Assembly: GCA_947492235.1 (NCBI GenBank)
Contig: CANLLZ010000001.1
Coordinates: forward strand, 930,001 to 994,000
DNA from: an uncultured Altererythrobacter sp.
GTDB taxonomy: Bacteria; Pseudomonadota; Alphaproteobacteria; Sphingomonadales; Sphingomonadaceae
Length of the DNA: 64,000 nt
Direction of reading: 5' to 3'
Shown here: positions 26,760 to 37,325 of the stretch, piece after piece
Numbering within the stretch: the first letter of the stretch is position 1
How the letters are laid out: every line of letters begins with the position of its first letter
Made by a program: the position numbers and the translations under genes
The notes under the pieces: generated by a model
What the model saw: only the letters and a program-made list of their open reading frames with translations
Database searches by the model: none
Told to the model about the DNA's origin: nothing

Positions 26760-27999
26760 TTCTGTTGCCGGAAGCTGCTTTTCCATCCTTCGTCACTCTC
26801 TGTGAAGCAGTTGACAAAAGAGGAATTCGCGCGGTTACGGTCGTGCCTTCTCCCGGTGTGCTGCGAATTTCCAGACGGCCCCGGTGCCGCTCCACAATAT
26901 GCTTAACAATCGCCAGCCCGAGGCCGGTCCCGCCCGACGCCCGGCTGCGACCCGGATCGGTGCGATAGAAGCGCCTTGTCAGGTGCGGCAGGTGTTCGGG
27001 CGGAATGCCTTCACCGGTATCGCTGACAATCAGGCGGGCGTTCCCGTGCGGTCCGGTGTCCAGAGCAACGCTGACCTTTCCGTCGGCAGCGCCATATTTG
27101 AGCGCATTGTCGACCAGATTTCGTGTCAGTTGTTCCAATTGCTGCGCGTCGCCCGCGACCCGTAATCCGGCGTCGATGTTCATCTGAAGGCGATCACGCC
27201 GGTCCACTCCGGCGGCATCCTGCGCGGCGCGCTCCACCAAAGCGGAATAGTCGAGGGGTTTCGCAGGCTGCTCGTGTTTCTCCGCCTCAATCCGGGAGAG
27301 CGACAACAGATCGCTGACAAGACTTTGCAGGCGCCGCGCCTCGCGGTGGATGGTGTCGAGAAATTTGGTTGCCATGGGCGTATCCAGATCGCCCGGATTT
27401 TCCCGCAATGTTTCGGCATATCCGATGATGGATGCGAGCGGCGTGCGCAGTTCATGGCTGGCATTGGCGACGAAATCCGTGTGCGCGCGCCCGATATCTG
27501 CTTCGCTGGTGCGGTTGAGCAATTCAATCACGGCATAGTCCGCGTCGAGCACATGGCGGCTCACCCGCCAGATATCGCGCCGTCTGACGAGGCCGGTGAC
27601 AATTGCTTCGCCATGCTTGCGCGATTCCATCAGGGCAATCGCTTCGGGATGACGCAGGGCCACGCGCGGGTCCTGGCCGAGAATGTGATCCCCCAGAATC
27701 GACCGGGCGGCCTTGTTGGCTACCGTTATGCGCGATCCCTTGGTCAGCAGCAGGGGCGTACCGGAATGTTCGATCATCGCGGCCATACTGTCCGCGATCG
27801 CAATGGCCGAGGACGCGCTGGCCCCATCGTCGGGAAAGCGCTGTTCGCTGGGCTCGCGCGCCAGCAGGGCGATGGACCCGCTCCAGATAGCGAACAAGAG
27901 GATGGCAAGAGCAGGCGCCAGTCCGACAAGCGCAAGCGCGGTGGACGTCACCCCGGCCAGAACAATGGCAGGCCAGAAGAAAATTTGAGCCGGGTTCAT
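26746..27999 (-). CDS. phoR: Phosphate regulon sensor histidine kinase PhoR
   Basis: Membrane sensor kinase partner of PhoB. Two N-terminal hydrophobic segments (about 8-47), a PAS-like region (about 65-165), a dimerisation domain with SHELRTPLAS and phosphoacceptor His182, and an ATPase domain with N-box LVDNALKYG, DTGEGIPPEHLPHLTRRFYR and GGTGLGLAIVKHIVERH. Start placed at ATG 27999 (417 residues), since the membrane segment follows immediately; the longer frame adds a non-hydrophobic basic leader. First gene of the leftward phosphate cluster, 160 bp upstream of pstC. Confidence 0.93.
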   Translation of the reverse strand: MNPAQIFFWPAIVLAGVTSTALALVGLAPALAILLFAIWSGSIALLAREPSEQRFPDDGASASSAIAIADSMAAMIEHSGTPLLLTKGSRITVANKAARSILGDHILGQDPRVALRHPEAIALMESRKHGEAIVTGLVRRRDIWRVSRHVLDADYAVIELLNRTSEADIGRAHTDFVANASHELRTPLASIIGYAETLRENPGDLDTPMATKFLDTIHREARRLQSLVSDLLSLSRIEAEKHEQPAKPLDYSALVERAAQDAAGVDRRDRLQMNIDAGLRVAGDAQQLEQLTRNLVDNALKYGAADGKVSVALDTGPHGNARLIVSDTGEGIPPEHLPHLTRRFYRTDPGRSRASGGTGLGLAIVKHIVERHRGRLEIRSTPGEGTTVTARIPLLSTASQRVTKDGKAASGNRMSQR

Positions 28000-28131
28000 G
28001 GGCTGAACTCTAGCCGCAGGAGTTGCGCGCCACCAGTCACGTCCGGTCGTATCGCCACAGATACGCAAAATCTCTTCGCGCCGGGCTGAGCGCGTTAGTG
28101 GCAATGAGAAGTGGAGAAATGCGCCTCCGGG

Positions 28132-28206
28132 TGGTGACCCCTACGGGAATCGAACCCGTGTTTCAGCCGTGAAAGGGCCGCGTCCTAACCGCTAGACGAA
28201 GGGGCC
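28132..28206 (-). tRNA. tRNA-Glu (anticodon TTC)
   Basis: Read on the minus strand the gene starts GGCCCCTTCGTCTAGCGG and ends in GGTTCGATTCCCG followed by the acceptor strand and an encoded CCA (28132-28134). The seven-pair acceptor stem closes with one G-T pair, the anticodon loop is CTTTCAC giving TTC, and D and T arms are canonical. It lies between recJ and phoR; the flanks show no integrase or duplicated 3' end. Confidence 0.97.
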
Positions 28207-28312
28207 GTATCGGGACCAGTCCCGGAGGCGAGCCGCGCATTTAGGGAGGGGGTGTGATTGGGTCAAGCCCCGTTTGCTCTCAAATGCGCGCAAACGGATG
28301 GCTTATCCTGCG

Positions 28313-30112
28313 CTAATCCGCCCACGCAGCATCTTCGAGATGCAATTCGGCACGCGGGGTGGGGCCCCAGTCGTCGATTTTGGCCCGGCCTGCCAGCCAT
28401 AGCCGTCGCCCCTTTGCGCCGTGGAGCAATGCCTGACCCATTTCGGTTTCCGCCGCGCGGAATGCGATGGCTTTGAGCGAGCCTCCATCGGGGCCGCCCG
28501 CAATCAGCCGCAAGTGATCGGCTCCGACCACGTCCGCCTTGATCAGATGCACCGGCCCCACGGCAACCCGTGGTCCCGGCCAGCCGACGCCGTAGGGACC
28601 TGCGCCGTCCAATGTGTGCACCAGATCGGCGGTCAGACCACGAGCGGCGAGCGAGAGGTCGAGAATCATCTCGCGCCCCTCGTTGGCCTGAGCAACGGCG
28701 CGCTCGAGACGCGCGTCGAGCCATTCGGAAAACGCCTCCAGCTTGTCCGTCTCGATTGTGAGGCCCGCCGCCATCGCGTGACCGCCACCTGCGACCAGCA
28801 GCCCTTCCTCGCGTGCGGCGATGATTGCTGCACCCAGATCGACGCCGGAGACCGAGCGGCCCGATCCTTTCCCCGTCTCCCCATCCAGAGCGATGACCAG
28901 TGCGGGTTTGCCGGTCTTTTCCTTGATGCGCCCGGACACGATGCCGATCACGCCGGGGTGCCAGCCATGGCCCGAGACAATCTGCACTGCGCGGTTGTGC
29001 TGTGCGGCGATCTGTTCCTCGGCTGCGGCTTGGACCTCGGCTTCGATCTGGCGACGATCTTCGTTAAGGGCTGAAAGCTGCTCGGCAATCGCTCGCGCTT
29101 CTTCCGGGTCCTGGGTCGTGAGCAGCCGAACTCCCAGGGTCGATTCGCCGACCCGCCCGCCAGCATTGATGCGCGGACCGAGTGCAAAGCCGAGATCGCT
29201 GCATTGCGGTGCGCGCTTCAGGCGGCTCGCGTCGATCAGGGCCGCCATGCCGATATTGTCCCGCTTGGCCATCACTTTCAGCCCCTGCGCGACAAAGGCC
29301 CGGTTAAGCCCGTGAAGCGCGGCGACATCGGCCACGGTACCCAGTGCAACCAGGTCGAGCAGGGCGCGGATGTCGGGCTCTTTGCGGTCCTTGAAATAGC
29401 CCTGCTCTCGCAGGGTGCGCACGATGGCGATTGCCAGCAGGAAGGCCACACCCACTGCCGCGAGATGCCCGTGGGAGGCGGCGAGGTCGTTTTCGTCCAG
29501 CCGGTTCGGGTTTACCAATGCGACGGCTTGCGGAAGTTCGGCAGCGCATTTGTGGTGGTCGACCACGATCACATCGATCCCCGCGTCCCGCGCCTGTCCC
29601 AGCGCATCAAAGGCCATGGCCCCGCAATCGACAGTCACGATCAGACTTGAGCCGCTCTTCCCCAGCTTGACCAAAGCCTCGCCGCTTGGGCCATATCCCT
29701 CGAGCAGCCGGTCGGGAATGTAGTACTGCGCGTCGGCATCCAGCATCCGCATCAGCCGGATCAGCAAAGCGGCACTCGTGGCGCCATCGACATCGTAGTC
29801 GCCGTAAACGGTTACGGTTTCCTCGGAAATGATCGCCTGTGCGACCCGCTCCGCTGCCGTGTCCATATCGCGAAATTCGGATGGATCGGGCAGAAAGCCG
29901 CGCAAGGTCGGTTGCCGGTGCCGTTCCAGATCGCTGCGCTGAACACCGCGCGCAAGCAGCAGCTGCGTCGTGATGTCATCTTCCAGCCCGGCAACGCCCG
30001 AGCCTGCCATCGCGTCATCGGTCATCGCCATATTGCCGCCACGCCAGCGCCAGCGCTTGCCGCTGAGCGACTGTTCGACACCGCAGACAGCGGAAATTGC
30101 ATTGGAAGCCAT
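28313..30112 (-). CDS. recJ: Single-stranded-DNA-specific exonuclease RecJ
   Basis: 5'-3' exonuclease acting in recombination and base-excision and mismatch repair. DHH phosphoesterase motifs are in order: VYGDYDVDGATS (DYDVDG at 105-110), VTVDCG, VDHHKC and the DHHA1 half with GRSVSGVDLGAAI and GGGHAMAAGL; a C-terminal OB-like domain completes the 599-residue protein. Divergent from the flavodoxin-like gene at 30196. The start at 30112 could be later (Met28 or Met30), because residues before about 40 are not conserved family sequence. Confidence 0.94.
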   Translation of the reverse strand: MASNAISAVCGVEQSLSGKRWRWRGGNMAMTDDAMAGSGVAGLEDDITTQLLLARGVQRSDLERHRQPTLRGFLPDPSEFRDMDTAAERVAQAIISEETVTVYGDYDVDGATSAALLIRLMRMLDADAQYYIPDRLLEGYGPSGEALVKLGKSGSSLIVTVDCGAMAFDALGQARDAGIDVIVVDHHKCAAELPQAVALVNPNRLDENDLAASHGHLAAVGVAFLLAIAIVRTLREQGYFKDRKEPDIRALLDLVALGTVADVAALHGLNRAFVAQGLKVMAKRDNIGMAALIDASRLKRAPQCSDLGFALGPRINAGGRVGESTLGVRLLTTQDPEEARAIAEQLSALNEDRRQIEAEVQAAAEEQIAAQHNRAVQIVSGHGWHPGVIGIVSGRIKEKTGKPALVIALDGETGKGSGRSVSGVDLGAAIIAAREEGLLVAGGGHAMAAGLTIETDKLEAFSEWLDARLERAVAQANEGREMILDLSLAARGLTADLVHTLDGAGPYGVGWPGPRVAVGPVHLIKADVVGADHLRLIAGGPDGGSLKAIAFRAAETEMGQALLHGAKGRRLWLAGRAKIDDWGPTPRAELHLEDAAWAD

Positions 30113-30195
30113 GGCAACATCCTACCTGAAACGGGAGGCAAGGGGAACGCAGCGTCCATTGACTTTCGACAGCCCACAATCTCTTTTGGCGCGCC

Positions 30196-30684
30196 ATGGA
30201 CAGCGGCACTTCTTTCCTGATCATCTGGCACAGCCGAACGGGAGCTGCCCGGGCAATGGCTAAGGCAGCATTCGAGGACGCTGGGGACGGCGCGATATTG
30301 ATGCGGGCCGAAGATGTAGAGCCGGACGCTCTGCTTTCAGGGGGCGGTTACCTGTTTGTCTGCCCGGAAAACCTCGCCACGATGAGCGGCATGATGAAAG
30401 AGATGTTCGACCGGTGTTATTGTCCGGTTCTGGGACGTATCGAAGGACGTCCTTATGCGACGGCCATTGCTGCGGGCTCAGATGGGGAGGGTGCCCAGCG
30501 CCAGATCGACCGCATTGCCAAAGGCTGGCGGCTGAAACGGGTGGCCGAGCCTCTCATCGTGAATATGAGCGCGCAGACCGCAGAAGAAATATTGGCCGAA
30601 AAATTCGTTGGCGAACAAGAACTGAGCAAATGCCGGGAACTGGGGGCGGCAATGTCGGAAGGTCTTAGGCAGGGCATATTTTAG
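30196..30684 (+). CDS. Flavodoxin-like / NAD(P)H-dependent FMN oxidoreductase family protein
   Basis: 162-residue cytosolic protein with a flavodoxin fold. The first strand and phosphate-binding loop read SFLIIWHSRTGAARAMAKAA, matching the FMN phosphate loop pattern (S/T-x-T-G-x-x); YLFVCPENLATMSGMMKEMFDRCY is the second FMN loop, and AIAAGSDGEGAQRQIDRI the third. Electron donor and acceptor are unknown. It is followed 3 bp later by an uncharacterised gene on the same strand, so the two likely form a unit. Confidence 0.8.
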   Translation: MDSGTSFLIIWHSRTGAARAMAKAAFEDAGDGAILMRAEDVEPDALLSGGGYLFVCPENLATMSGMMKEMFDRCYCPVLGRIEGRPYATAIAAGSDGEGAQRQIDRIAKGWRLKRVAEPLIVNMSAQTAEEILAEKFVGEQELSKCRELGAAMSEGLRQGIF

Positions 30685-30687
30685 AAG

Positions 30688-31569
30688 ATGCGTCCAAACC
30701 GGATACAATTGCGCGCTGGGGACTCGACCAAATCCTTGGAACAAGGCAATGTTTTGTCGCCCGCCCAAGGAGAATTTACGATCGCACATGGTGGAGGCGC
30801 CGCCGAACCCGGCAAAGCCATTCCCTCTTTGCTGCTGCTGTTTCCCCGTGGGAAGCGGCCCGGCAGCGATGTATTACGCGGAGCAATCGCGCAGGCCGAT
30901 AGAATTTCCCTTTCGCTCGATCATGCAGACAGTGATGGAGTCGCTGATGACGGGCCGTGGTTCGAACTTGGCACGACTGCAGTGACAATGGAATTGCGCG
31001 GTTTCGGGGTCGCGAAATCTTCGGATGCGATCAAGGCAAAGGCATTATCGGCGTCGATTGACGAGGCAGCGGAAGCTGCCGGTTTCGGCCAGTTGGAAGC
31101 GCTGATGCTTCACGTTTCGCCGCACCTGGAAAGCGGCGCGATGGCGACACCGGTGCTGCGGGCACTGTGTTCTGCCGGCGCGCGGATCGGTGCGCATCTT
31201 GAAAATTTGGCAGCTTTTGCATGGCCGGACTCCGGCGTGCTTGTTGCTCCTGCGCAGTTCAGTCAAATGATGGATGACTGGAGCACTGCCAGCCAGCCAC
31301 CGGCCGCATTCTTCGTCGGGTTTCGTGACGAGATAGATCAAGGAATGGTCAGCCGCGGCTTGTCCCGCTTCACGCAGCAGGAACTGCGTCTTGAGCCGGA
31401 GCTGGTGGACAACCGTTCCGATGCGATCAGGCTGGGTCAGCGGGTTGCCGCCCAGCTTATTCCCATGGGCAGGATGAGCGAGGCGCAGGAGTTTACTCTG
31501 CCGGACACCCGCATCTTGCGGCTCGAGCCATCAGCCAATGGCCGGTTTGTTCGGGCCTTTCTCGGCTGA
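30688..31569 (+). CDS. Uncharacterised protein, possibly DUF4261-like
   Basis: 293 residues, no signal peptide and no membrane segment; I do not recognise it with confidence. The central and C-terminal pattern (ENLAAFAWPDSGVLVAPAQF, then SRGLSRFTQQELRLEP) resembles DUF4261 proteins, whose function is unknown. The first 40 residues look unlike the rest, so the real start may be further in, for example near TIAHGGG. It follows the flavodoxin-like gene after 3 bp, which suggests joint expression. It converges on the nitronate monooxygenase gene across 57 bp. Confidence 0.65.
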   Translation: MRPNRIQLRAGDSTKSLEQGNVLSPAQGEFTIAHGGGAAEPGKAIPSLLLLFPRGKRPGSDVLRGAIAQADRISLSLDHADSDGVADDGPWFELGTTAVTMELRGFGVAKSSDAIKAKALSASIDEAAEAAGFGQLEALMLHVSPHLESGAMATPVLRALCSAGARIGAHLENLAAFAWPDSGVLVAPAQFSQMMDDWSTASQPPAAFFVGFRDEIDQGMVSRGLSRFTQQELRLEPELVDNRSDAIRLGQRVAAQLIPMGRMSEAQEFTLPDTRILRLEPSANGRFVRAFLG

Positions 31570-31626
31570 GGGAATTTGGCCGGGCGCCGGGGTCGTAACG
31601 ACGCGGCTGTCGATGACCGTTTTGGC

Positions 31627-32598
31627 CTAGCCGCCAGTCGCTTCCGCCAAAGCTGCCTTCGCTGCGTTGTATTCCGTTTCCAGACGCGCGACCATTTCCT
31701 CGACCGTGCCGACGCTCTTGACCGCACCAACGCCCTGGCCTGAGCCCCATATGTCCTTCCATGCCTTGGCCTTGGTGTTGCCGCCGCTGCCGAAATTCAT
31801 CTTGCTCGGATCGCTGGTCGGCAGATTGTCCGGATCGAGGCCCGCATTCTCGATTGAGCTGCGCAGATAGTTGCCGTGCACGCCGGTGAACAGGTTCGTG
31901 TAGACGATGCCGTCCATGGTCCCGTCAACGATACCCTGCTTGTAGCCCTGATCGGCATTGGCTTCCTCGGTCGCGATGAACGCGCTGCCGATATAGGCAA
32001 AGTCGGCCGACAGAGCCTGTGCGGCAAGGATGGACCGACCATGCGCAATGGAGCCGGACAGCGCGATCAGCCCGTCGAACCATTCGCGGATTTCCTGCAT
32101 CAGGGCGAATGGCGACAATGCGCCCGCATGGCCGCCCGCGCCCGCGGCGACGGGGATCAAACCCGTCGCGCCTTTCTCGATCGCCTTGTGCGCGAATTTG
32201 TTGTTGATCACGTCGTGCATCGTGATGCCGCCCCAATTGGTCACGGCCTGAAAAATCTCTTCCCGCGCACCGAGCGAGGTGATGATCATCGGTACTTGCC
32301 ACTTTTCGCACGTCGCCATGTCCGCCTCGACCCGGTCGTTCGATTTGTGAACGATCTGGTTCACCGCATAGGGCGCGGCGGGGCGATCGGGGTTCTCGCG
32401 ATTATGCTTGGCCAGTTCCTCGGTGATCTGGTGGAGCCATTCATCCAGCAGCGATTGCGGGCGGGCGTTGAGGGCCGGGAAGCTGCCCACAATGCCTGCC
32501 TTGCACTGCGCGATCACCAGTTCCGGGCCGGATACGATGAACAGGGGCGAACCGATTACCGGCATGCGCATACGGTCGAACGGGGCGGGAAGGCTCAT
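31627..32598 (-). CDS. Nitronate monooxygenase family flavoprotein
   Basis: FMN-dependent TIM-barrel enzyme of the nitronate monooxygenase (2-nitropropane dioxygenase) family, which oxidises alkyl nitronates; the physiological substrate may be propionate 3-nitronate or something else. Motifs: PVIGSPLFIVSGPELVIAQC at the N-terminus, AYAVNQIVHKSN-like substrate loop, PVAAGAGGHAG (FMN phosphate and catalytic-His region), and ALSADFAYIGSAFIATEEAN. 323 residues. Start supported by GGAGAG ahead of ATG 32598. Lies downstream of the amidohydrolase gene on the same strand with a 118-bp gap. Confidence 0.88.
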   Translation of the reverse strand: MSLPAPFDRMRMPVIGSPLFIVSGPELVIAQCKAGIVGSFPALNARPQSLLDEWLHQITEELAKHNRENPDRPAAPYAVNQIVHKSNDRVEADMATCEKWQVPMIITSLGAREEIFQAVTNWGGITMHDVINNKFAHKAIEKGATGLIPVAAGAGGHAGALSPFALMQEIREWFDGLIALSGSIAHGRSILAAQALSADFAYIGSAFIATEEANADQGYKQGIVDGTMDGIVYTNLFTGVHGNYLRSSIENAGLDPDNLPTSDPSKMNFGSGGNTKAKAWKDIWGSGQGVGAVKSVGTVEEMVARLETEYNAAKAALAEATGG

Positions 32599-32716
32599 GC
32601 AAATCTCTCCGGAAAATTTTCGTTGGACGCGCTTATCGCGGCGGCGCCCTCAAAGTCGAGAGGGCCTTTTTGCTAGGGTTTGGCAGGGCCCCATTCGGTG
32701 GTGCTGTGCCGTAGCG

Positions 32717-33769
32717 TCAGGTGTCTGACAGCGCGTCTTCGATTGCGTAGAATTTCGCTGCAGTCCCGCTGTAAAGCGCCGCCTTTTCGTCGGCACTGGC
32801 CCCCGAGGTGATCCGCTTGAAGGCATTCCACAGCACCGGATAGCTCGCGCCCCAGTGGTCGACAGGGTAATTGCTTTCGAACATGGCGCGGGTCGGCCCA
32901 AAGGCGTCGATGCAGGTCTCGATATAGGGGCGCCACAGCGCGGCGAGCTCTTCCGATCCTTTACCGGCAGAAGGTCCTTCTTCGGGCATCCCGCAAAACG
33001 CCATGGCCAGGCCGCCCAGTTTGACGCTGACATTATCGAGGCTGGCCATCTCGCGGATAGAGGCCTCCCAGCGCTTGTAATTCTCTTCCAGCGTGCCCTT
33101 GTATGCCGCAACGTTCAGCGGTGTGCCGCAGTGATCGAGGCAGATGGGCTGATCGGGAAATGCCTTTGCCAGATCGATGACATCGCCCAATTGCGGCTCC
33201 AGCACCCATGCATCGAAGGTCAGGTCCATTTTGCCGAGATGCGCAAATCCTTCGCGGAATGACGCGCTGGCGTAGAGGCCTTCGGGAGCGTGGAAGGGCG
33301 GGCCCAGAACCTCCGGATCGGCATCCCATGCGCCCTGATGGCGGATACCCTTAAAGCGGCCATTGCCCGCCGCGACCAGAGATTCCAGCACCGGCGCAGC
33401 CTTGTCGCCAAGCATCATGTTTGCATGGCCAATAATGCCCGCGCACGCACGGTAATTGCCATAGAGGCCGCTGGCCGATTGCGCGGCGACACCGTTCACA
33501 TATTCGACTTCGCCGACGACCTTGAAGTCTTCGGCCCGGTCGGCGTCGTAGAACGCGCCGCACTCCATAAACACGGTGGCGACAATATTGTGGCCCGTAT
33601 CGGTGTCCTCACGCAGTGCGTCGAAATTGTAATACGGCTTCTCCGCAAGGGCCGCGATAAAGTGATGGCGCGGTTCGGGAAACATCGAGACCAGCGAGCG
33701 CAAATCCCACAAATGGTGGTGCGGATCGACAATCGGCAGATCGGGTTCGAGGATCGCTTCTGTCATCAA
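32717..33769 (-). CDS. Amidohydrolase family protein (amidohydrolase 2 type)
   Basis: TIM-barrel metal-dependent hydrolase. The N-terminal metal motif is PIVDPHHHLWDLR; further ligands lie in FKGIRHQGAWD, CLDHCGTPL and SNYPVDHWGASYPVLW near the C-terminus, where Asp is the final ligand. 350 residues, as in uncharacterised lactonase or decarboxylase-like members of the family. Substrate not predictable. It sits 19 bp past leuA on the same strand but is probably not part of leucine synthesis. Confidence 0.86.
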   Translation of the reverse strand: MMTEAILEPDLPIVDPHHHLWDLRSLVSMFPEPRHHFIAALAEKPYYNFDALREDTDTGHNIVATVFMECGAFYDADRAEDFKVVGEVEYVNGVAAQSASGLYGNYRACAGIIGHANMMLGDKAAPVLESLVAAGNGRFKGIRHQGAWDADPEVLGPPFHAPEGLYASASFREGFAHLGKMDLTFDAWVLEPQLGDVIDLAKAFPDQPICLDHCGTPLNVAAYKGTLEENYKRWEASIREMASLDNVSVKLGGLAMAFCGMPEEGPSAGKGSEELAALWRPYIETCIDAFGPTRAMFESNYPVDHWGASYPVLWNAFKRITSGASADEKAALYSGTAAKFYAIEDALSDT

Positions 33770-33788
33770 TCTACTCCGCTGTGTCTTG

Positions 33789-35465
33789 TTAGCTGATTGC
33801 CGTGTTTGCTGCGCTTAGCACGGCTCTCACCGAGGCCGTGGCAATATCCTCGTCGATCCCGCAGCCCCAAACGGTGTTGCCGTCCTTATCGAGGCATTCG
33901 AGATACGCAGCCGCGCGGGCGTCGGTGCCGGTGCCCAGTGCATGCTCGGTATAATCCTGCACTTCCAGATGCAGGCCAAAAGCCTGCTCGATGGTTGTGA
34001 TGACAGACGAAATGAGGCCGTTGCCGCGCCCGCTGACGCTTTGCTCCTTGCCTGCAACCGCGATGGTCCCCGCAAACAGGCGCGTTCCGTCGGCAGCGCG
34101 GCTTTCCTCGTAATTGACCAGTTGGAAATGCTTGTCGGTGGTTTGCACGTGATAGGCGCTGCGGAAGGTTTGCCAGATATCGGCAGCATCCAGCTCGCGG
34201 CCCAGCCGGTCGGCCATTTCCTGCACGTGGCGCGAGAAATGGGCCTGCATCTTCTTGGGCAGTTTGAGCCCCTGGTCCTGTTCCAGCACCCACGCAAATC
34301 CGCCTTTGCCGGATTGCGAATTGACCCGGATCACCGCTTCGTAATTGCGGCCCAGATCGGCAGGGTCGATCGGCAGATAAGGCACACGCCAGCGCTCGTC
34401 ATTCTGGCGACCATGCGCATCGAAGCCTTTCTTGATCGCATCCTGATGGCTGCCGGAAAACGCGGTGTAGACCAGCTCGCCGCCATAGGGATGCCGCTCA
34501 TGAACAGGCAGTTGATTGCAATATTCCACGGTCTCGATGACCCGGTCGATGTCGGAAAAATCGAGGCCCGGATCGACGCCTTGCGTGTACATGTTGAGCG
34601 CCATGGTCACGAGGCAGCAATTGCCGGTCCGCTCCCCATTGCCGAACAGACAGCCCTCGACGCGGTCCGCGCCAGCCATCAGGCCCAGCTCCGCCGCAGC
34701 CACGCCGGTGCCCCGATCGTTATGGGTGTGGAGCGAGATGACTACGCTCTCGCGATTGGGAATGTTCTTCGCGAAATACTCGATCTGGTCGGCGTAAATA
34801 TTGGCCGTCGCCGCCTCGACCGTTGCGGGCAGATTGAAGATGATCGGATGGTCCGGCGTGGGGGCAAGCACCTCCATCACGGACGCGCAGACCTCTAGGC
34901 TGAAATCGAGTTCGGCAGTGGAGAATGTCTCGGGGCTGTATTGGAAATGCCAGTCGGTGTCCGGCTGCTTGGCCGCTTCGTCGCGCATCACTTTGGCACC
35001 AGCTACGGCAATGTCGCGCACCTGATCGCGGCTCATGCCGAACACGATGTCGCGCCATGCCGGGCTGACGGCGTTGTAGAGATGGACGATGGCCTGCTTC
35101 GCGCCGTTCAGGCTTTCGAAGCTGGTGCGGATCAGTTCCTCACGGCTCTGGGTCAGCACCTGCACCAGCACATCATCCGGCACGCGGCCCGATTTGACCA
35201 GGCCGGAGATAAAATCGAACTCGGTCGCGCCTGCGCTGGGGAAGCCGACCTCCACTTCCTTCACGCCGATATCCATCAGCAGATCAAAGAAGCGGTTCTT
35301 CTTCACCGCGTCCATCGGGTCGATGATCGACTGGTTGCCATCGCGCAGATCGGTGCTGAGCCAGCGGGGCGGGGCGGTGATGGTGCGGGCTGGCCACTCG
35401 CGGTTCTCCAGCGGGACCTGCGGGAAAGCGGCGTATTTGGCAGAGGGATTGCTGAGCATTGGCAT
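33789..35465 (-). CDS. leuA: 2-isopropylmalate synthase
   Basis: Condenses acetyl-CoA with 2-oxoisovalerate, the first step of leucine synthesis. The catalytic TIM barrel begins LSTDLRDGNQSIIDPMD and includes the metal-binding HTHNDRGTGVAAAELGLMAGA; the C-terminal LeuA dimerisation and leucine-feedback domain starts near SVSGRGNGLISSVI. The 558-residue length and N-terminal PQVPLENREWP fit the LeuA2 (actinobacterial/fungal-like) subtype. Downstream of ilvC on the same strand, separated by 197 bp that include the ilvC terminator hairpin, so probably its own transcript. Confidence 0.95.
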   Translation of the reverse strand: MPMLSNPSAKYAAFPQVPLENREWPARTITAPPRWLSTDLRDGNQSIIDPMDAVKKNRFFDLLMDIGVKEVEVGFPSAGATEFDFISGLVKSGRVPDDVLVQVLTQSREELIRTSFESLNGAKQAIVHLYNAVSPAWRDIVFGMSRDQVRDIAVAGAKVMRDEAAKQPDTDWHFQYSPETFSTAELDFSLEVCASVMEVLAPTPDHPIIFNLPATVEAATANIYADQIEYFAKNIPNRESVVISLHTHNDRGTGVAAAELGLMAGADRVEGCLFGNGERTGNCCLVTMALNMYTQGVDPGLDFSDIDRVIETVEYCNQLPVHERHPYGGELVYTAFSGSHQDAIKKGFDAHGRQNDERWRVPYLPIDPADLGRNYEAVIRVNSQSGKGGFAWVLEQDQGLKLPKKMQAHFSRHVQEMADRLGRELDAADIWQTFRSAYHVQTTDKHFQLVNYEESRAADGTRLFAGTIAVAGKEQSVSGRGNGLISSVITTIEQAFGLHLEVQDYTEHALGTGTDARAAAYLECLDKDGNTVWGCGIDEDIATASVRAVLSAANTAIS

Positions 35466-35620
35466 GACGGTTCGCTAACTTGGTATCTCTGAAGGAATGG
35501 CCTGAGATTTCCCTTGAGCGCTTGCCGCGCGCCCATCGGCCACGCGTCAGGTCACGCCCAAGGGCGCGTTAGTCGTAGCAATTGGAAAGCGGGGCGCGTC
35601 ATGAGCATATGTGTTGCCGA

Positions 35621-35654
35621 AAATGCCGCGTCACGCAAGCGCAACGCGGCATTT
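35621..35654 (-). terminator. Intrinsic terminator downstream of ilvC
   Basis: 15-bp stem (35621-35635 with 35640-35654, two G-U pairs) with loop CAAG/CTTG, followed on the minus strand by TTTT. It lies 8 bp past the ilvC stop and would close the ilvBNC transcript before leuA. The remaining gap up to leuA (35466-35620) shows nothing else I can name. Confidence 0.65.
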
Positions 35655-35662
35655 CGTGGTTC

Positions 35663-37324
<1,662 letters not shown>

Positions 37325-37325
<1 letters not shown>

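Noticed and set aside
28132-28312. tRNA-Glu as an integration site for a mobile element
   Set aside because: No integrase, no repeated 3' tRNA fragment and normal housekeeping genes on both sides.
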